Source of the DNA: Verrucomicrobiota bacterium | GTDB taxonomy: Bacteria > Verrucomicrobiota > Verrucomicrobiia > Limisphaerales > PALSA-1396 | Assembly: GCA_016200005.1 (NCBI GenBank) | Contig: JACQFP010000061.1 | Span: 31,248 to 95,247 of the forward strand | Length of the DNA stretch: 64,000 nucleotides | Reading direction: 5' to 3' | Shown: positions 1-8,839 of the stretch, piece after piece | How positions within the stretch are numbered: the first letter of the stretch is position 1 | Layout of the letters: each line of letters starts with the position of its first letter | Made by a program: the position numbers and the translations under genes | The notes under the pieces: generated by a model | What the model was told of the DNA's origin: nothing | The model's input: only the letters and a program-made list of their open reading frames with translations | Database searches by the model: none

Positions 1-1345
1 ACTCGAAGGCGCGCACCACGTCTTCTAGTTTTTCGACCCGGATGCCGTTGATCGTATCGACCAACGCGCGCGCAGCAGTTTTCACGTTGGCATTGACCGG
101 GTGGGCCAATGTCGAAACCAGGACGATGGGTTCTGGACGTGCCGTTTCCGGCGATTCATAACGTCGGTAAAGTAATTCGTAAACCATCTCTGCATTGGCG
201 GAGTCACGCCAGTTCCGACCGAACGTTTTCAAGTAATCCAAGCTCGCCGGGGTGAACACCAAACCGGCATAAACAAAATAGCGCGGCAACACGTCATATT
301 GATTGCCCAGCAGCCGGTCGGCGCCATAAACCGACGCCGCAACGGGAAGCTCGACTTCTTTTCCTTGCCGCCAGATTTTTACCGGCAGACTTTCACCCTG
401 CTGGACAGTTTGAAACGCCGCCGCCACGGCGACCCGATTGCCATCATACATCACCGTCCCATCGCTGCCGACGGAGTAGGGGCCGACCTGTAGCAGTACA
501 TCGTCCCGCCGGAATAATTTTTCGCCGGTGGAATTCGGCAAAGTACTGTCGATGCACGCGCCAACGTTGTCGTCCGGCAATTTCAAGTAACGCCGGTAGG
601 CAGGATTTTGCAGCGGCATGAGCCGGATGCCCACCGTGGCGAATCCGTGATAGCTCCCATCTTCAATGTCTTTCAAAAAATGTTTGATCACGGGAGGCGG
701 AATGAAAAAGCCTGTGTTTTCGAGACCGGGCATGCCCTGAAACGCCACACCCACCACCAGATCGTCCTGCAAGACCGGCCCGCCGCTGTTGCCGGGATTG
801 ATCGCGGCATCCGTCTGCACCGCCAGGAACGACCGGTTGCCGGGATGCGCGTAAGCCTGCACCTCGATGCGCGACACCACCCCGCGAGTGTAAGAAATCT
901 GTTCGCCACCTGCAGGATAGCCGCAAGTCACAACCGCGGACCTGACCTTGGGCAGTTCACCGAAACTGAGCGCCTCCAGACCATCGAAGAAGTGTTCGTC
1001 CTCAACTTCGAGCAGCGCGAGGTCGCAATCGTGCGCCACAAAAAGAACTTTGGCCACATAAGGACGCGGGTCCTGAAAGCGGCGCACCAAAATCTGGCGC
1101 GCCCAACTCACGACATGGGCGTTGGTCATGATCCGTTTGCCCTGGATGACAAAGCCCGTTCCACTGCTGCGCCGGACTGCATCAAACCGCCACGGGGCGT
1201 CCCAAATCGGCTGCTGACTGAACGTCATGATCTGGACGACCGAGCGTTGCGGTTCCGCGCCGAACGCGGCAACCACGAAAGTGGTCAACAGAAAGAGAAA
1301 GCAGAATTTTCTCGGCACGCGGCGAAAATGCTGAGTGCGGCTCAA
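1..1345 (-). CDS. Trypsin-like serine protease with PDZ region (HtrA/Deg type), C terminus cut by window edge
   Basis: This is an exported serine endopeptidase that probably acts in the envelope. The N terminus carries a hydrophobic signal segment (FCFLFLLTTFVVAAFGA). The trypsin-fold triad is readable: His near residue 78 in MTNAHVVS, Asp in HDCDLALLEV, and Ser near residue 186 in NPGNSGGP. A PDZ-like portion follows (GIRLMPLQNPAYRRYL onward), and the gene is still open at base 1. No ATG fits the start. I chose TTG at 1345, which has AAGG about 9 bases upstream; GTG at 1318 is the alternative. HtrA-family proteases handle misfolded envelope proteins, but the substrate here is unknown. I am confident of the fold and less so of the start. 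Confidence 0.85.
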   Translation of the reverse strand, partial: MSRTQHFRRVPRKFCFLFLLTTFVVAAFGAEPQRSVVQIMTFSQQPIWDAPWRFDAVRRSSGTGFVIQGKRIMTNAHVVSWARQILVRRFQDPRPYVAKVLFVAHDCDLALLEVEDEHFFDGLEALSFGELPKVRSAVVTCGYPAGGEQISYTRGVVSRIEVQAYAHPGNRSFLAVQTDAAINPGNSGGPVLQDDLVVGVAFQGMPGLENTGFFIPPPVIKHFLKDIEDGSYHGFATVGIRLMPLQNPAYRRYLKLPDDNVGACIDSTLPNSTGEKLFRRDDVLLQVGPYSVGSDGTVMYDGNRVAVAAAFQTVQQGESLPVKIWRQGKEVELPVAASVYGADRLLGNQYDVLPRYFVYAGLVFTPASLDYLKTFGRNWRDSANAEMVYELLYRRYESPETARPEPIVLVSTLAHPVNANVKTAARALVDTINGIRVEKLEDVVRAFE

Positions 1346-1579
1346 ACGGTCAAGCCTTAAGGTGATGACCTGCCCGTGGCCAACACCTCTGAGACGCGCG
1401 AATACCGATTGTAGCTTTGGACAAAGGCTCGCCCAAAGCCAATGGGAGTCCAGTTCAAAAAGTCACCGTCGGCGCATAATGCGACGGATCAAGCAAATTC
1501 ACAGGCGGCCATCGGAAGCGGAGGCCGCCGTTTTTTCTTGCTGGCCAACCTAGACAATCCGGCGGCAAGATCATGGCCT

Positions 1580-3382
1580 ATGACGAGCCCGTCCCAGAAA
1601 TATTCCGTCAACCAGTACCACATCGAAGTGATCCTCGCGTGGATTCAGTCGCGTGAGATCGCCATTCCCGAAATTCAACGCCCGTTTGTGTGGGACGCCA
1701 GCGCCGTTCGCGACTTGATGGATTCGCTCTACCAAGGCTTTCCTATCGGCTACCTGATTGCGTGGAAGAACCCGAATATCCGTTTGAAGGATGGCACTGT
1801 GTCTGAAGGGAAGAAGGTGCTGATTGACGGACAACAGCGCGTGACGGCCCTCACCGCCGCGATACTCGGCCAACGCGTCGTGGATAAGGAGTACCGCCGC
1901 GTGCGAATCAACATTGCTTTCAATCCCTTAAAGAAACAGTTCGAAGTGCAAAACCCGGCCATCCTGAAGGATTCCAGTTGGATACCAGACATCGCAGAAC
2001 TGTTCCGCACGGAGTTGGACATCTTCAAACTCGTCGGCGACTACTGCGCCAAGAATGCTGGCATTTCGCAGCAGGAAGTTTTTAACCGTGTTCAGCGCCT
2101 CCAGCAGGTTAAGGGCAAGCAGATTGGTTTGATCGAACTGGACGCCGACCTCGACATCGAAACCGTCACGGAGATTTTCGTCCGAATCAATTCCAAGGGC
2201 GTGATGTTGAGCCAGGCCGATTTCGCCATGTCGAAGATCGCGGCCAACGAGGAATATCAGGGCTCGCATCTGCGAAAGTGCATTGATTACTTTTGCCACC
2301 TTGCAATAGCCCCGGAGTTCTACGACCAGATTCGTGACTGCGATCCAGAGTTTGCCGCCACGCCCGATTTTCAGCGCATGGCCTGGCTGCGGCACGAGAA
2401 CGATGACCTTTACGATCCAGGGTACTCGGACGTTTTGCGCGTGGCCTTCACGTCAGAATTCCAGCGCGGCAAGCTTTCTGACTTGGTCAGTCTGCTCTCA
2501 GGCCGTAACTTTGAGACGAAGACCTTTGAAGAACCGATTGCCGAGCAATCATTCGCGCGGTTGCGGCAAGGAGTTGAAAACTTCAGCAATGAAACAAACT
2601 TCAAGCGGTTCATCATGATCCTGCGCGCGGCGGGATTCGTGGACTCGAGTTTGATCCGCTCGCAAAACGCCGTGAACTTCGCTTACATTCTGTTCCTTAA
2701 GCTCCGGGCAGCCGACGTGCCTCCACAAATGATCGAAAGCGCTGTGCCCCGGTGGTTCGTCATGAGCATCCTCACTGGGCGATACAGTGGCTCACCGGAA
2801 TCTTCATTCGATTTCGATATCAAGCAGGTCGCCACGCGAAACATTGATGACGTGCTGCGCGATCACGAGGCAGCAGAGCTTTCGGAAGCCTTTTGGTCGG
2901 CGTCGCTTGTCCAGGCGTTGCAAACTTCGGTCGCCAGCAATCCCAATTTTCTCGTTTTCCTGGCCGCGCAGATTCGATCAGGCGACAAGGGCTTCTTGTC
3001 CAAGGAAATCTCCGTTCACGATCTCGTGACGCACAAAGGCGACATCCACCACATTTTCCCCAAGGACTACCTCAAGAAAAATGGTCTTGGCAAAGCCGAC
3101 TACAACCAGATCGCCAACTACGCCTACATGCAATCAGAGATCAACATCCGCCTCGGCAACCGCGCGCCGAAGGAATACTTCGAGGGGCTGCGTGAACAAT
3201 GCGCGGGTGGCGATTTGAAATTCGGAAGCATCAACTCAACGGAAGTTTTGACCTCCAATCTCCGCATGAACGCCGTTCCTGAATCTATCGTTAATTACGA
3301 ACTCAACGAATACGAAACTTTCCTGAGCGAACGGCGCCGCCTGATGGCGGCGAAGATGCGGGAATACTATTTCAGCCTTTGA
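1580..3382 (+). CDS. DUF262 / DUF1524 HNH protein (GmrSD-like, type IV restriction-like)
   Basis: This 600-residue protein joins an N-terminal DUF262 (ParB/GmrS-like NTPase) domain to a C-terminal HNH nuclease region. DUF262 marks are [11 protein letters not shown] near residue 30 and the signature [13 protein letters not shown] near residue 82. The C-terminal mark is [16 protein letters not shown] near residue 488, followed by the conserved N...IRLGNRAP stretch of DUF1524. In characterised GmrSD enzymes this pair cuts modified (glucosylated hydroxymethylcytosine) phage DNA using nucleotide hydrolysis. That role is inferred here, not shown. The frame stays open upstream to 1442, but the conserved protein begins at [10 protein letters not shown], so I use the ATG at 1580. 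It opens the accessory region and sits next to HEPN genes. Confidence 0.85.
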   Translation: MTSPSQKYSVNQYHIEVILAWIQSREIAIPEIQRPFVWDASAVRDLMDSLYQGFPIGYLIAWKNPNIRLKDGTVSEGKKVLIDGQQRVTALTAAILGQRVVDKEYRRVRINIAFNPLKKQFEVQNPAILKDSSWIPDIAELFRTELDIFKLVGDYCAKNAGISQQEVFNRVQRLQQVKGKQIGLIELDADLDIETVTEIFVRINSKGVMLSQADFAMSKIAANEEYQGSHLRKCIDYFCHLAIAPEFYDQIRDCDPEFAATPDFQRMAWLRHENDDLYDPGYSDVLRVAFTSEFQRGKLSDLVSLLSGRNFETKTFEEPIAEQSFARLRQGVENFSNETNFKRFIMILRAAGFVDSSLIRSQNAVNFAYILFLKLRAADVPPQMIESAVPRWFVMSILTGRYSGSPESSFDFDIKQVATRNIDDVLRDHEAAELSEAFWSASLVQALQTSVASNPNFLVFLAAQIRSGDKGFLSKEISVHDLVTHKGDIHHIFPKDYLKKNGLGKADYNQIANYAYMQSEINIRLGNRAPKEYFEGLREQCAGGDLKFGSINSTEVLTSNLRMNAVPESIVNYELNEYETFLSERRRLMAAKMREYYFSL

Positions 3383-3452
3383 AAGACGCATCAAGGACTC
3401 TACGGTCACAATACGAGACGAAGTGGAACTCGCCTCAAACGAAAGGTGAAGT

Positions 3453-3722
3453 ATGGCAGAAAAAGTTACATGTATTGTCAAAGGAGAGGCACATCTCCAT
3501 TCGGATTGTCGCTGTATCACTGAAATCCAGACAGATGGATGGAGGAAATACACGAGATTGGAAGCATACAACAAAGTGACGGCATCACCCGGTTCAATAA
3601 TCGTGGAAGGTGCGGGTGAAACAGCGACACTTATCCCAGCCGAACGACTGGGAACAAAATATGTGAAGACTCGTGCGGATGATACGAAAGATGACAATCT
3701 GTTGAATGTTAAAGAATGCTGA
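3453..3722 (+). CDS. DUF3892 domain protein
   Basis: This is a small 89-residue protein of the DUF3892 family, which has no known function. The family pattern is visible: an initial CIVKGEAHLHSDCRCITEI strand region, a central W...T..EAYNKV segment, and the typical ending KYVKTRADD...DNLLNVKEC. The start has a good ribosome site (AAAGGTGAAG just before the ATG). The gene lies 70 bases after the GmrSD-like gene on the same strand and faces the zinc-ribbon gene across 81 bases. Proteins of this size near restriction genes may be accessory factors, but nothing in the sequence shows that. Confidence 0.7.
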   Translation: MAEKVTCIVKGEAHLHSDCRCITEIQTDGWRKYTRLEAYNKVTASPGSIIVEGAGETATLIPAERLGTKYVKTRADDTKDDNLLNVKEC

Positions 3723-3803
3723 GATGATTGTCCTAGTCGAGAAAGCCGCCTTCGGAAACGGAGGCCACTTTTTATTCCGGCAAATCCAGTCGCGCGCCAA
3801 ATT

Positions 3804-4853
3804 TCAGATGCTCCCAGCCGGGAAAAGTTTGCTGTGGAATTCTGAAAGAACTGAGTAAGTGATTCGGGCAGTCTCCAGAATTTCATTCTTCTCGACGCGC
3901 ACCTCTTTTCCTTCAGCCTCGCCCGAACGAACTCTTTCGATATACTTTCGATCCACGACACCAAGATTGTGCGTGATTGGATGACGCTTCTGAAATACGC
4001 GGTCTAGCTTCCCCTCGTCCGCAGAACCAGCAGCGAACAACGAAATACCGCCACAGAATTCAGGGATAATCGAAGCAGCATTTGAAACCGATTGCAAGCG
4101 GCTGCCAATTTTCTTCATTGCCGCATCAATTTCATCACTGCTGTCCCCGTTGGCCTTCCGGTGGCGGCGGATTTCAATTTTGAGAGTCGCCTCAAAAATG
4201 GAGACCAAATCTTCGAGCGCATTTTCCAGATCACGGGCCGCCACCCGCGCGCCGAGTTCCTGCTTTCTTCTATCTACGTCACCAATGATCGCCTCGATGA
4301 CGCGAATCTCACCTCGAATATGGGTCGTGAAAATATCCTTACCGCAGTCGGGACACCAAACTGCAAATCCATACACCGAGTGATCCAGTGTGCAGTGGGG
4401 GCACACAAGGTCTCGTTGCAGAATATCTTCATTCGGTCTTCGGACAGTTTGCGGAGGATTGGATTTTATTTCCATATCCACAGAAATAAGTCCGTCCACG
4501 AGCCGCTTCTTTCCCGAATGACCGAGGCCAAGCGACTCACGCAACATCCGCTCAACTCCGATTTTTGCTTCGCGCGCTACCAAGTCTTTGGCGTAACGAA
4601 TCTGCTCCTTCGTGTGAAAATCAGACGGCTCAGCCGCTTTCTGGCAATAAGGGCAGTATGCAACAGTTTGGCCGCCGATTATCCCCGTGCCGAGTGTGAC
4701 TTTGAAATAGCCGGGAGAACATTCTTGATTCGGGCACTCACGAGCGACTCGCCCGTCTTCATCCTTGGGAATCGAGACGCTCATGGAATACTGGTCTCGG
4801 CCAGTTTTCTTGGCCTTCAGAGGCGCTCCTTCTTGAAACATCTCAAACGACAT
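3804..4853 (-). CDS. Double zinc-ribbon protein with possible HEPN-like RNase motif
   Basis: This 349-residue protein matches no family I can name. It has two zinc-ribbon-like cysteine sets: CPNQEC with CPYC (about residues 40-70), and CPHC with CPDC (about residues 150-175). Both would suit nucleic-acid binding. The middle is charged and helical. Near residue 290 lies FQKRHPITHNLGVVD, which contains R-x4-H, the active-site spacing of HEPN ribonucleases. The start has AGGT six bases upstream. It is the last gene of a three-gene minus-strand operon, 26 bases after the DUF1883 gene. The HEPN assignment rests on one short motif plus the company of a clearer HEPN gene, so it is tentative. Confidence 0.6.
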   Translation of the reverse strand: MSFEMFQEGAPLKAKKTGRDQYSMSVSIPKDEDGRVARECPNQECSPGYFKVTLGTGIIGGQTVAYCPYCQKAAEPSDFHTKEQIRYAKDLVAREAKIGVERMLRESLGLGHSGKKRLVDGLISVDMEIKSNPPQTVRRPNEDILQRDLVCPHCTLDHSVYGFAVWCPDCGKDIFTTHIRGEIRVIEAIIGDVDRRKQELGARVAARDLENALEDLVSIFEATLKIEIRRHRKANGDSSDEIDAAMKKIGSRLQSVSNAASIIPEFCGGISLFAAGSADEGKLDRVFQKRHPITHNLGVVDRKYIERVRSGEAEGKEVRVEKNEILETARITYSVLSEFHSKLFPAGSI

Positions 4854-4879
4854 GCACTACCTGATTTTTGAGTTAACCG

Positions 4880-5146
4880 TCACGGCTGAATAACTCGCAT
4901 GGAATGGCGTATGGTGGCTTTGCCGCCGCCTAAATCCAGAACGACGTTCCAATAGCCCGAATGAGGAGGAGTCAGACGCGCTGGGAAATGAGTAAAGAAG
5001 CCACCGTAGTAATGATGAGAACGTCCTGCTTTGTAGTTTGAGTAATCGGAATCGTCCATGAGAGTGACATTGGCTTGGGTGTCGCAATCAACCTCAACAA
5101 CTTCGCCGTCTTTTAGGAAGAGTCTTTTTTGTAAGTGGTCAGACAT
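4880..5146 (-). CDS. DUF1883 domain protein
   Basis: This 88-residue protein has the DUF1883 pattern almost end to end: LKDGEVVEVDCDTQANVTLM, then DDSDYSNYKAGRSHHYYGG, then P.SGYWNVVLDLGG near the C terminus. The family has no established function; its small beta-rich fold appears in bacteria alone and as an accessory domain. It sits between two HEPN-like genes with 26-base gaps on both sides, so co-transcription is likely. The role may be that of a sensor, antitoxin or adaptor for its HEPN neighbours. That is inference from position only. No clear ribosome site precedes the ATG. Confidence 0.75.
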   Translation of the reverse strand: MSDHLQKRLFLKDGEVVEVDCDTQANVTLMDDSDYSNYKAGRSHHYYGGFFTHFPARLTPPHSGYWNVVLDLGGGKATIRHSMRVIQP

Positions 5147-5172
5147 AATTGTGATATTTGTTTGGTGTTTCG

Positions 5173-5808
5173 TCAGAGGACTAGATGACGCGCCGCAGCG
5201 TCGAGCAACGAAATGGTGTCACGCAGCACAGGTTGGCCATTCCAATTGTGTGCGACCAAGAAGCTGCCGGGTGTGATGTTCGTCATTGCGGGTGCCGGTA
5301 TTGAAAAAGGTTTGCCCTGGCATAAACGGAGAAAGCTGTCCCACGCTGCATCGCTTCGGTGTGCAACGGCGTTGCGAACGCGTTTGAGTAAATCAAGATC
5401 GCCTCGGCGCGGGAGCGGTGTCGCGGAGAAGCGGTTGCCTGCGCCAAGAAATTCGTTTGCCCGCGATACGATAACCGCGTAATCCGACCACTCGATGAAT
5501 CTTTGTGGATGATCTGGATGGTTGAGGAGTTGGTTCGCGAGACGCCAAGGCGCATCCGCTGTGCGAAACTGTTGAATCTCGCAGTGAAGTTTAGATGTAA
5601 CACTGGTAGCAAGGTCTTCAACGAGCACGTAATGCGTGAATTGTTCCCAGTGAGTCCAGGCGGACAGGAACAGACCCTCGGCAAGCAAGTGCAGATCAGT
5701 TTCAGCAAGAAATCCAGCCGGACCTGTGTTTTGAGTGACCGTAGTTAAAACGTTGCCAACATGTGTCAGCGTGTCGAGAAACTCATTACGCAGGTTTTGC
5801 TGACTCAT
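5173..5808 (-). CDS. HEPN domain protein (candidate RNase toxin/defence effector)
   Basis: This 211-residue, mostly helical protein has two features typical of HEPN domains. One is an N-terminal helix with the pattern FLSAWTHWEQFTHYVLVEDL. The other is the motif LLKRVRNAVAHRSD, which gives R-N-x-x-x-H, the ribonuclease active-site signature. HEPN proteins of this kind act as RNA-cutting toxins or abortive-infection effectors. It is the first gene of the operon that continues into DUF1883 and the zinc-ribbon protein. AAAGG lies 11 bases before the ATG. It begins only 15 bases after the stop of an argG-like 3' remnant on the same strand, so in its source genome it may have lain directly behind argG. 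Confidence 0.75.
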   Translation of the reverse strand: MSQQNLRNEFLDTLTHVGNVLTTVTQNTGPAGFLAETDLHLLAEGLFLSAWTHWEQFTHYVLVEDLATSVTSKLHCEIQQFRTADAPWRLANQLLNHPDHPQRFIEWSDYAVIVSRANEFLGAGNRFSATPLPRRGDLDLLKRVRNAVAHRSDAAWDSFLRLCQGKPFSIPAPAMTNITPGSFLVAHNWNGQPVLRDTISLLDAAARHLVL

Positions 5809-5823
5809 AGACGGAATTACCTT

Positions 5824-5913
5824 TCATTTCTTTCTCTGCACCTTCGCCGCGACTTTCAGGCGCAGCGCGTTGAGCCGGATGAAGCCCGTGGCGTCGTCCT
5901 GGCTGTAGGCTTT
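5824..5913 (-). pseudogene. argG: 3' end remnant of an argininosuccinate synthase gene
   Basis: The minus strand encodes about 29 residues, including DDATGFIRLNALRLKVAAKV, ending at TGA. This resembles the C-terminal tail of one class of argininosuccinate synthases (DATGFI.LNALRL). The frame continues upstream as unrelated sequence (WRRKPTP), so only the last exon-like scrap remains. It lies directly before the HEPN operon. The match is from memory over a short stretch, so the identity is moderate at best. An alternative is chance similarity, although the DATGFIRLNALRL core argues against it. Confidence 0.5.
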
Positions 5914-6094
5914 GGTCGGGGTCGGCTTTCTTCGCCATGCACGGAGTTTAACGTCCCGGCCTGTCGAAAGCAATTGCGCGCAACTAACCCGAAGAGGCAG
6001 ACGGATTAGCAGACTGACAGATCAATATCGCAGGGATTGGGAAAACGGAAATCTTCCTCGCCGGAGTTAACTGCGTCTGGTAAACATCTTGCAC

Positions 6095-6247
6095 ATGAAC
6101 CGGCTTTTCTTTGGCGACAATCTGGGTTGGCTGCGCGACCCCAAGGAATTTCCCGACGAGAGCGTTGACCTCGTTTATCTCGACCCTCAAAATGCTCAAA
6201 TACTTTCTTGTTCTTACCACAAGGCGGCGGAAGGATGTCCCTCATGA
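6095..6247 (+). pseudogene. 5' fragment of a site-specific DNA methyltransferase
   Basis: An ATG opens MNRLFFGDNLGWLRD, then FPDESVDLVYLDP. This is the standard N terminus of a family of adenine/cytosine-N4 methyltransferases, where the text normally goes on as DPPFNS (motif IV). Here the match stops after DLVYLDP near base 6187 and the frame ends at a TGA at 6245-6247. The missing 3' part of such a gene reappears at 8093-8593. I read the two pieces as one gene broken by insertion of the pair at 6244-8042. Confidence 0.75.
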
Positions 6248-7323
6248 TGGCCAACAATCCATTACCACGGTTAGACGAGCGACCCGACGTTCGGGCCATG
6301 CTGCTACCTTTTTGCCGGCTCAAGCCGGGGGCAGTCTGGATAGACCCCATATCGGGTCACACGGTGGGATGTCTGGACGCTTCGAACCCTGACGATATTG
6401 CAGCGTTGATGGATGGGCAGAAGGCGGAGTTGGCCATTCAGGACCCGCCCTACAACCTTGTCGCATTCAAGGAAAGGACTGTCGGCGAGTTCATTGCATG
6501 GTGCAAGCGGTGGGTGCAGCGTACGCTGGAATCACTGGCTCCGAACGCCTCCCTGTATGTCTGGCTGGGTGCAGACCAAAGGGAGGGCTTCCAACCGTTG
6601 CCCGACTTCATGATTATGATGAGGTCCCTACCAGTAGCAACCCGCAGCTTCATCACAATGCGAAACCAGCGCGGCTACGGGACGCAGAAGAATTGGATGG
6701 CCGTCCGTCAGGAACTGCTCTACTATACAAAGGGCACCCCGATTTTCAACGTCGAGGCCGAATACACCGACATCCCTAAAATTCTTCGCGGCTACTACAA
6801 AGAGGTCAACGGGCAAGTCACTGAGAACATGCAGCGTAGCAAATCGGAGAACATCCGGGCAGGCAACGTGTGGGTCGACATTCAGCAAGTGTTCTACCGG
6901 ATGGACGAAAACGTCAACGGGTGCTACGCACAAAAGCCCTTGAAGTGCATTGACCGCATCGTTCGAGCATCTTCGGACCCTGGCGGCCTCGTGGTGGACT
7001 TCTTCGCCCACTCGGGCACCACACTTCTGTCCTGTGAGATTTTGAAGCGACGCTGCTTCACCATCGACACGGATCCAGTCTTTTGCGAAATCACCATCAG
7101 GCGGCTTGAGCATTACCGCAAGACCGGTCGGCTGGGCTGGCAGAACACTCACGCATTCGAGCACGATCTTCCTGTCCAATTTGAGCCGGTTGAACAAGAA
7201 CCTGTCGGAAAGGAACCAGTGGTGATCGCGCCGACAAAACCAACCACGCTGGAACCTACCCGGCAACGCGGGAGGCGGCCCAAGCCCAAGGCGGAACCAG
7301 CAATGCAAGCCAGCTTTTTTTGA
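6244..7323 (+). CDS. DNA methyltransferase (N6-adenine/N4-cytosine class)
   Basis: This intact DNA methylase is about 359 residues long. The order is motif IV first (IQDPPYN near residue 65), then the AdoMet-binding motif I late (VVDFFAHSGTT near residue 255), as in beta-class enzymes. Between them lies a target-recognition stretch including GYGTQKNWMAVRQELLYY. The C-terminal tail is basic, with RQRGRRPKPKA, an AT-hook-like patch. Several ATGs are possible at 6235, 6244 and 6247. I prefer 6244, which has GGAAGG nine bases upstream. Its stop overlaps the start of the next gene, so the two form a restriction-modification pair. The pair interrupts an older methyltransferase gene. Confidence 0.85.
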   Translation: MMANNPLPRLDERPDVRAMLLPFCRLKPGAVWIDPISGHTVGCLDASNPDDIAALMDGQKAELAIQDPPYNLVAFKERTVGEFIAWCKRWVQRTLESLAPNASLYVWLGADQREGFQPLPDFMIMMRSLPVATRSFITMRNQRGYGTQKNWMAVRQELLYYTKGTPIFNVEAEYTDIPKILRGYYKEVNGQVTENMQRSKSENIRAGNVWVDIQQVFYRMDENVNGCYAQKPLKCIDRIVRASSDPGGLVVDFFAHSGTTLLSCEILKRRCFTIDTDPVFCEITIRRLEHYRKTGRLGWQNTHAFEHDLPVQFEPVEQEPVGKEPVVIAPTKPTTLEPTRQRGRRPKPKAEPAMQASFF

Positions 7324-8042
7324 TTGTGGAAAAGCTCAAACAAGAATTGGACCGGCTTATTGCCACATTGCCAAACGAAAAGAATTTCCGGTCCAAGTTG
7401 GAGAGTCTCGTTTCAGTATATCCGTTTAATGAGTATGAGTATGTCATCTCGGCACTACTGGGCGCCGACAAACTGACTTTTAACGACTACGTCGAACTGC
7501 GGGACGCCTACATTGCCAGGAACAAGTTTCTTTACATTTTCGAGATCGGTGCGCCACGGGGCTTCGGGGAGTCTTGGGCACAAGGGCATCTGTCTGAACT
7601 TGTCCCTGACATGGTGTCGCCCAGCAAGAAGTTGGACCCCAGCTATTCTGGAGAATACGATTTCTTTCTGGACAGCAATATCAAGATTGAGGTTAAGGCT
7701 TCCCGCGCGGTGGATTTCGACACCACGGAGCCACTTTACGTCAAAGCCCTGTCCAACGATTCGACAAAGGACTTTGACATGAATTTCCAGCAGGTGAAAC
7801 CAGGTTGCTGTGACGTGTTCATCTGGCTGGGGGTCTGGCGGGATAGAATTCGCTATTGGGTCTTGGCATCGAAAGAAGTCTCAGGCAACAAATATTACTC
7901 GACTGGCCAGCATCGGGGCAATACAGGAGAGGGACAACTGCACATCAGACGAGACAACATGAAAGAATTCGAGAAGTATGAAGCGCGCTCGAATGCTTTA
8001 CTGCAAGCCATTAGAGACGCGTACAAGCGGCAGCACAGTTGA
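7320..8042 (+). CDS. Probable restriction endonuclease partner of the methyltransferase
   Basis: This 240-residue protein starts at a TTG (7320) or GTG (7326) overlapping the methyltransferase stop, which implies translational coupling. The central segment YDFFLDSNIKIEVKAS has the PD-(D/E)xK nuclease layout: an Asp, then about ten residues later E-V-K in a strand. A following region (DVFIWLGVWRDRIRYWVL) resembles the beta core of type II restriction enzymes. The recognition site cannot be read from sequence. The coupling and the nuclease motif make a cognate endonuclease the best explanation. I do not recognise the exact family. Confidence 0.7.
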   Translation: MIVEKLKQELDRLIATLPNEKNFRSKLESLVSVYPFNEYEYVISALLGADKLTFNDYVELRDAYIARNKFLYIFEIGAPRGFGESWAQGHLSELVPDMVSPSKKLDPSYSGEYDFFLDSNIKIEVKASRAVDFDTTEPLYVKALSNDSTKDFDMNFQQVKPGCCDVFIWLGVWRDRIRYWVLASKEVSGNKYYSTGQHRGNTGEGQLHIRRDNMKEFEKYEARSNALLQAIRDAYKRQHS

Positions 8043-8092
8043 CCGACAAGCGGAGTCTTTGTCACAAATACCGGTCATTGAACCAAGTCACC

Positions 8093-8593
8093 GGACTCCT
8101 GTTGGTTGACCCGTTCTGCGGTTGCGGCACGACAGTTCACGCAGCGCAAAAGACGGGTCGCCAGTGGATCAGCATTGATGTCACGTTTCTCGCCATCAAC
8201 TTCATCAAACGCCGCCTGTGCGATGCGTTCGGCGAGGAATTGCAATTTGAGGAAAAGGGTCAGCCCACGGATTTCGCCAGCGCGCAACGGCTGGCGGAAC
8301 TGGACAAGTTCCAATTCCAGCATTGGGCGCTCTCGCTCATTGACGCGCGTCCACTCAAGGAAGGCGACGGCAAGGGCGCGGATCGCGGCGTGGACGGCTT
8401 GCTGTATTTCTACGAGTCCAAGGATGAGCGGCGCAAAATCATCGTGCAGGTCAAAGGCGGCGGCGTGAAGCGGAATGACGTGGCGACGTCGCTCGGCGAC
8501 GTGAACAATCAGAAAGCGGCGGGCGGAATCCTCCTCACGCTGGAAAAGCCCACCAATCCGAGAATGGTTTCAACCTGCTCTACCCTTGAATAA
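8093..8593 (+). pseudogene. 3' part of a methyltransferase-endonuclease fusion, broken at both ends
   Basis: The similarity begins at GLLLVDPFCGCGTT, the AdoMet motif I of a methyltransferase, and runs through GRQWISIDVTFLAINFIKRR. It then enters a C-terminal Mrr-like nuclease part with KGADRGVDGLLYF and KIIVQVKGGGVK (the Q-x-K variant core). It ends abruptly after LTLEKPTNP near 8563, and a stop follows. The frame has no proper start, only a TTG at 8039 inside the preceding gene's end. Together with 6095-6247 it accounts for the two ends of one gene whose middle is gone. Whether any product is made is unknown. Confidence 0.75.
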
Positions 8594-8666
8594 AGATGCC
8601 AGTTCCCTACAGCCACAATCAAATTCAGTATCAATGACACCGCCAACATTGCAAACCCCACCACCA

Positions 8667-8839
8667 GCAATATCTCCTTCACGATTCGAGCTTCGTTCAC
8701 GCCGGTTAATTTTTCTTTCAACCCGTGCTCCTCGACGAACAATTCGTCGTGCTTCAAGCCCAGCAAGTGGAGCAGGATGGCGTGCCAGTCCGGAACACTG
8801 ACACGATTCTCGACCGTAGCCAGGCCGAGTCCGTATAGT
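8667..8839 (-). pseudogene. C-terminal fragment of a DUF1501 (sulfatase-like) protein
   Basis: The minus strand reads VENRVSVPDWHAILLHLLGL, then KHDELFVEEHGLKEKLTGV and ARIVKEIL. This is the well-conserved C terminus of DUF1501 proteins of Planctomycetes and Verrucomicrobia (D.HATLLHLLG.DH). The usual stop after KEILA is lost and the frame runs on through a hydrophobic stretch to about 8563. The fragment begins right where the tsf fragment stops. No other part of the gene lies nearby. Confidence 0.75.

Noticed and set aside
8563..8666. Hydrophobic stretch after the DUF1501 fragment, a possible small membrane protein
   Set aside because: It is only the run-on of a broken frame past the lost stop codon, and has no start or ribosome site of its own.
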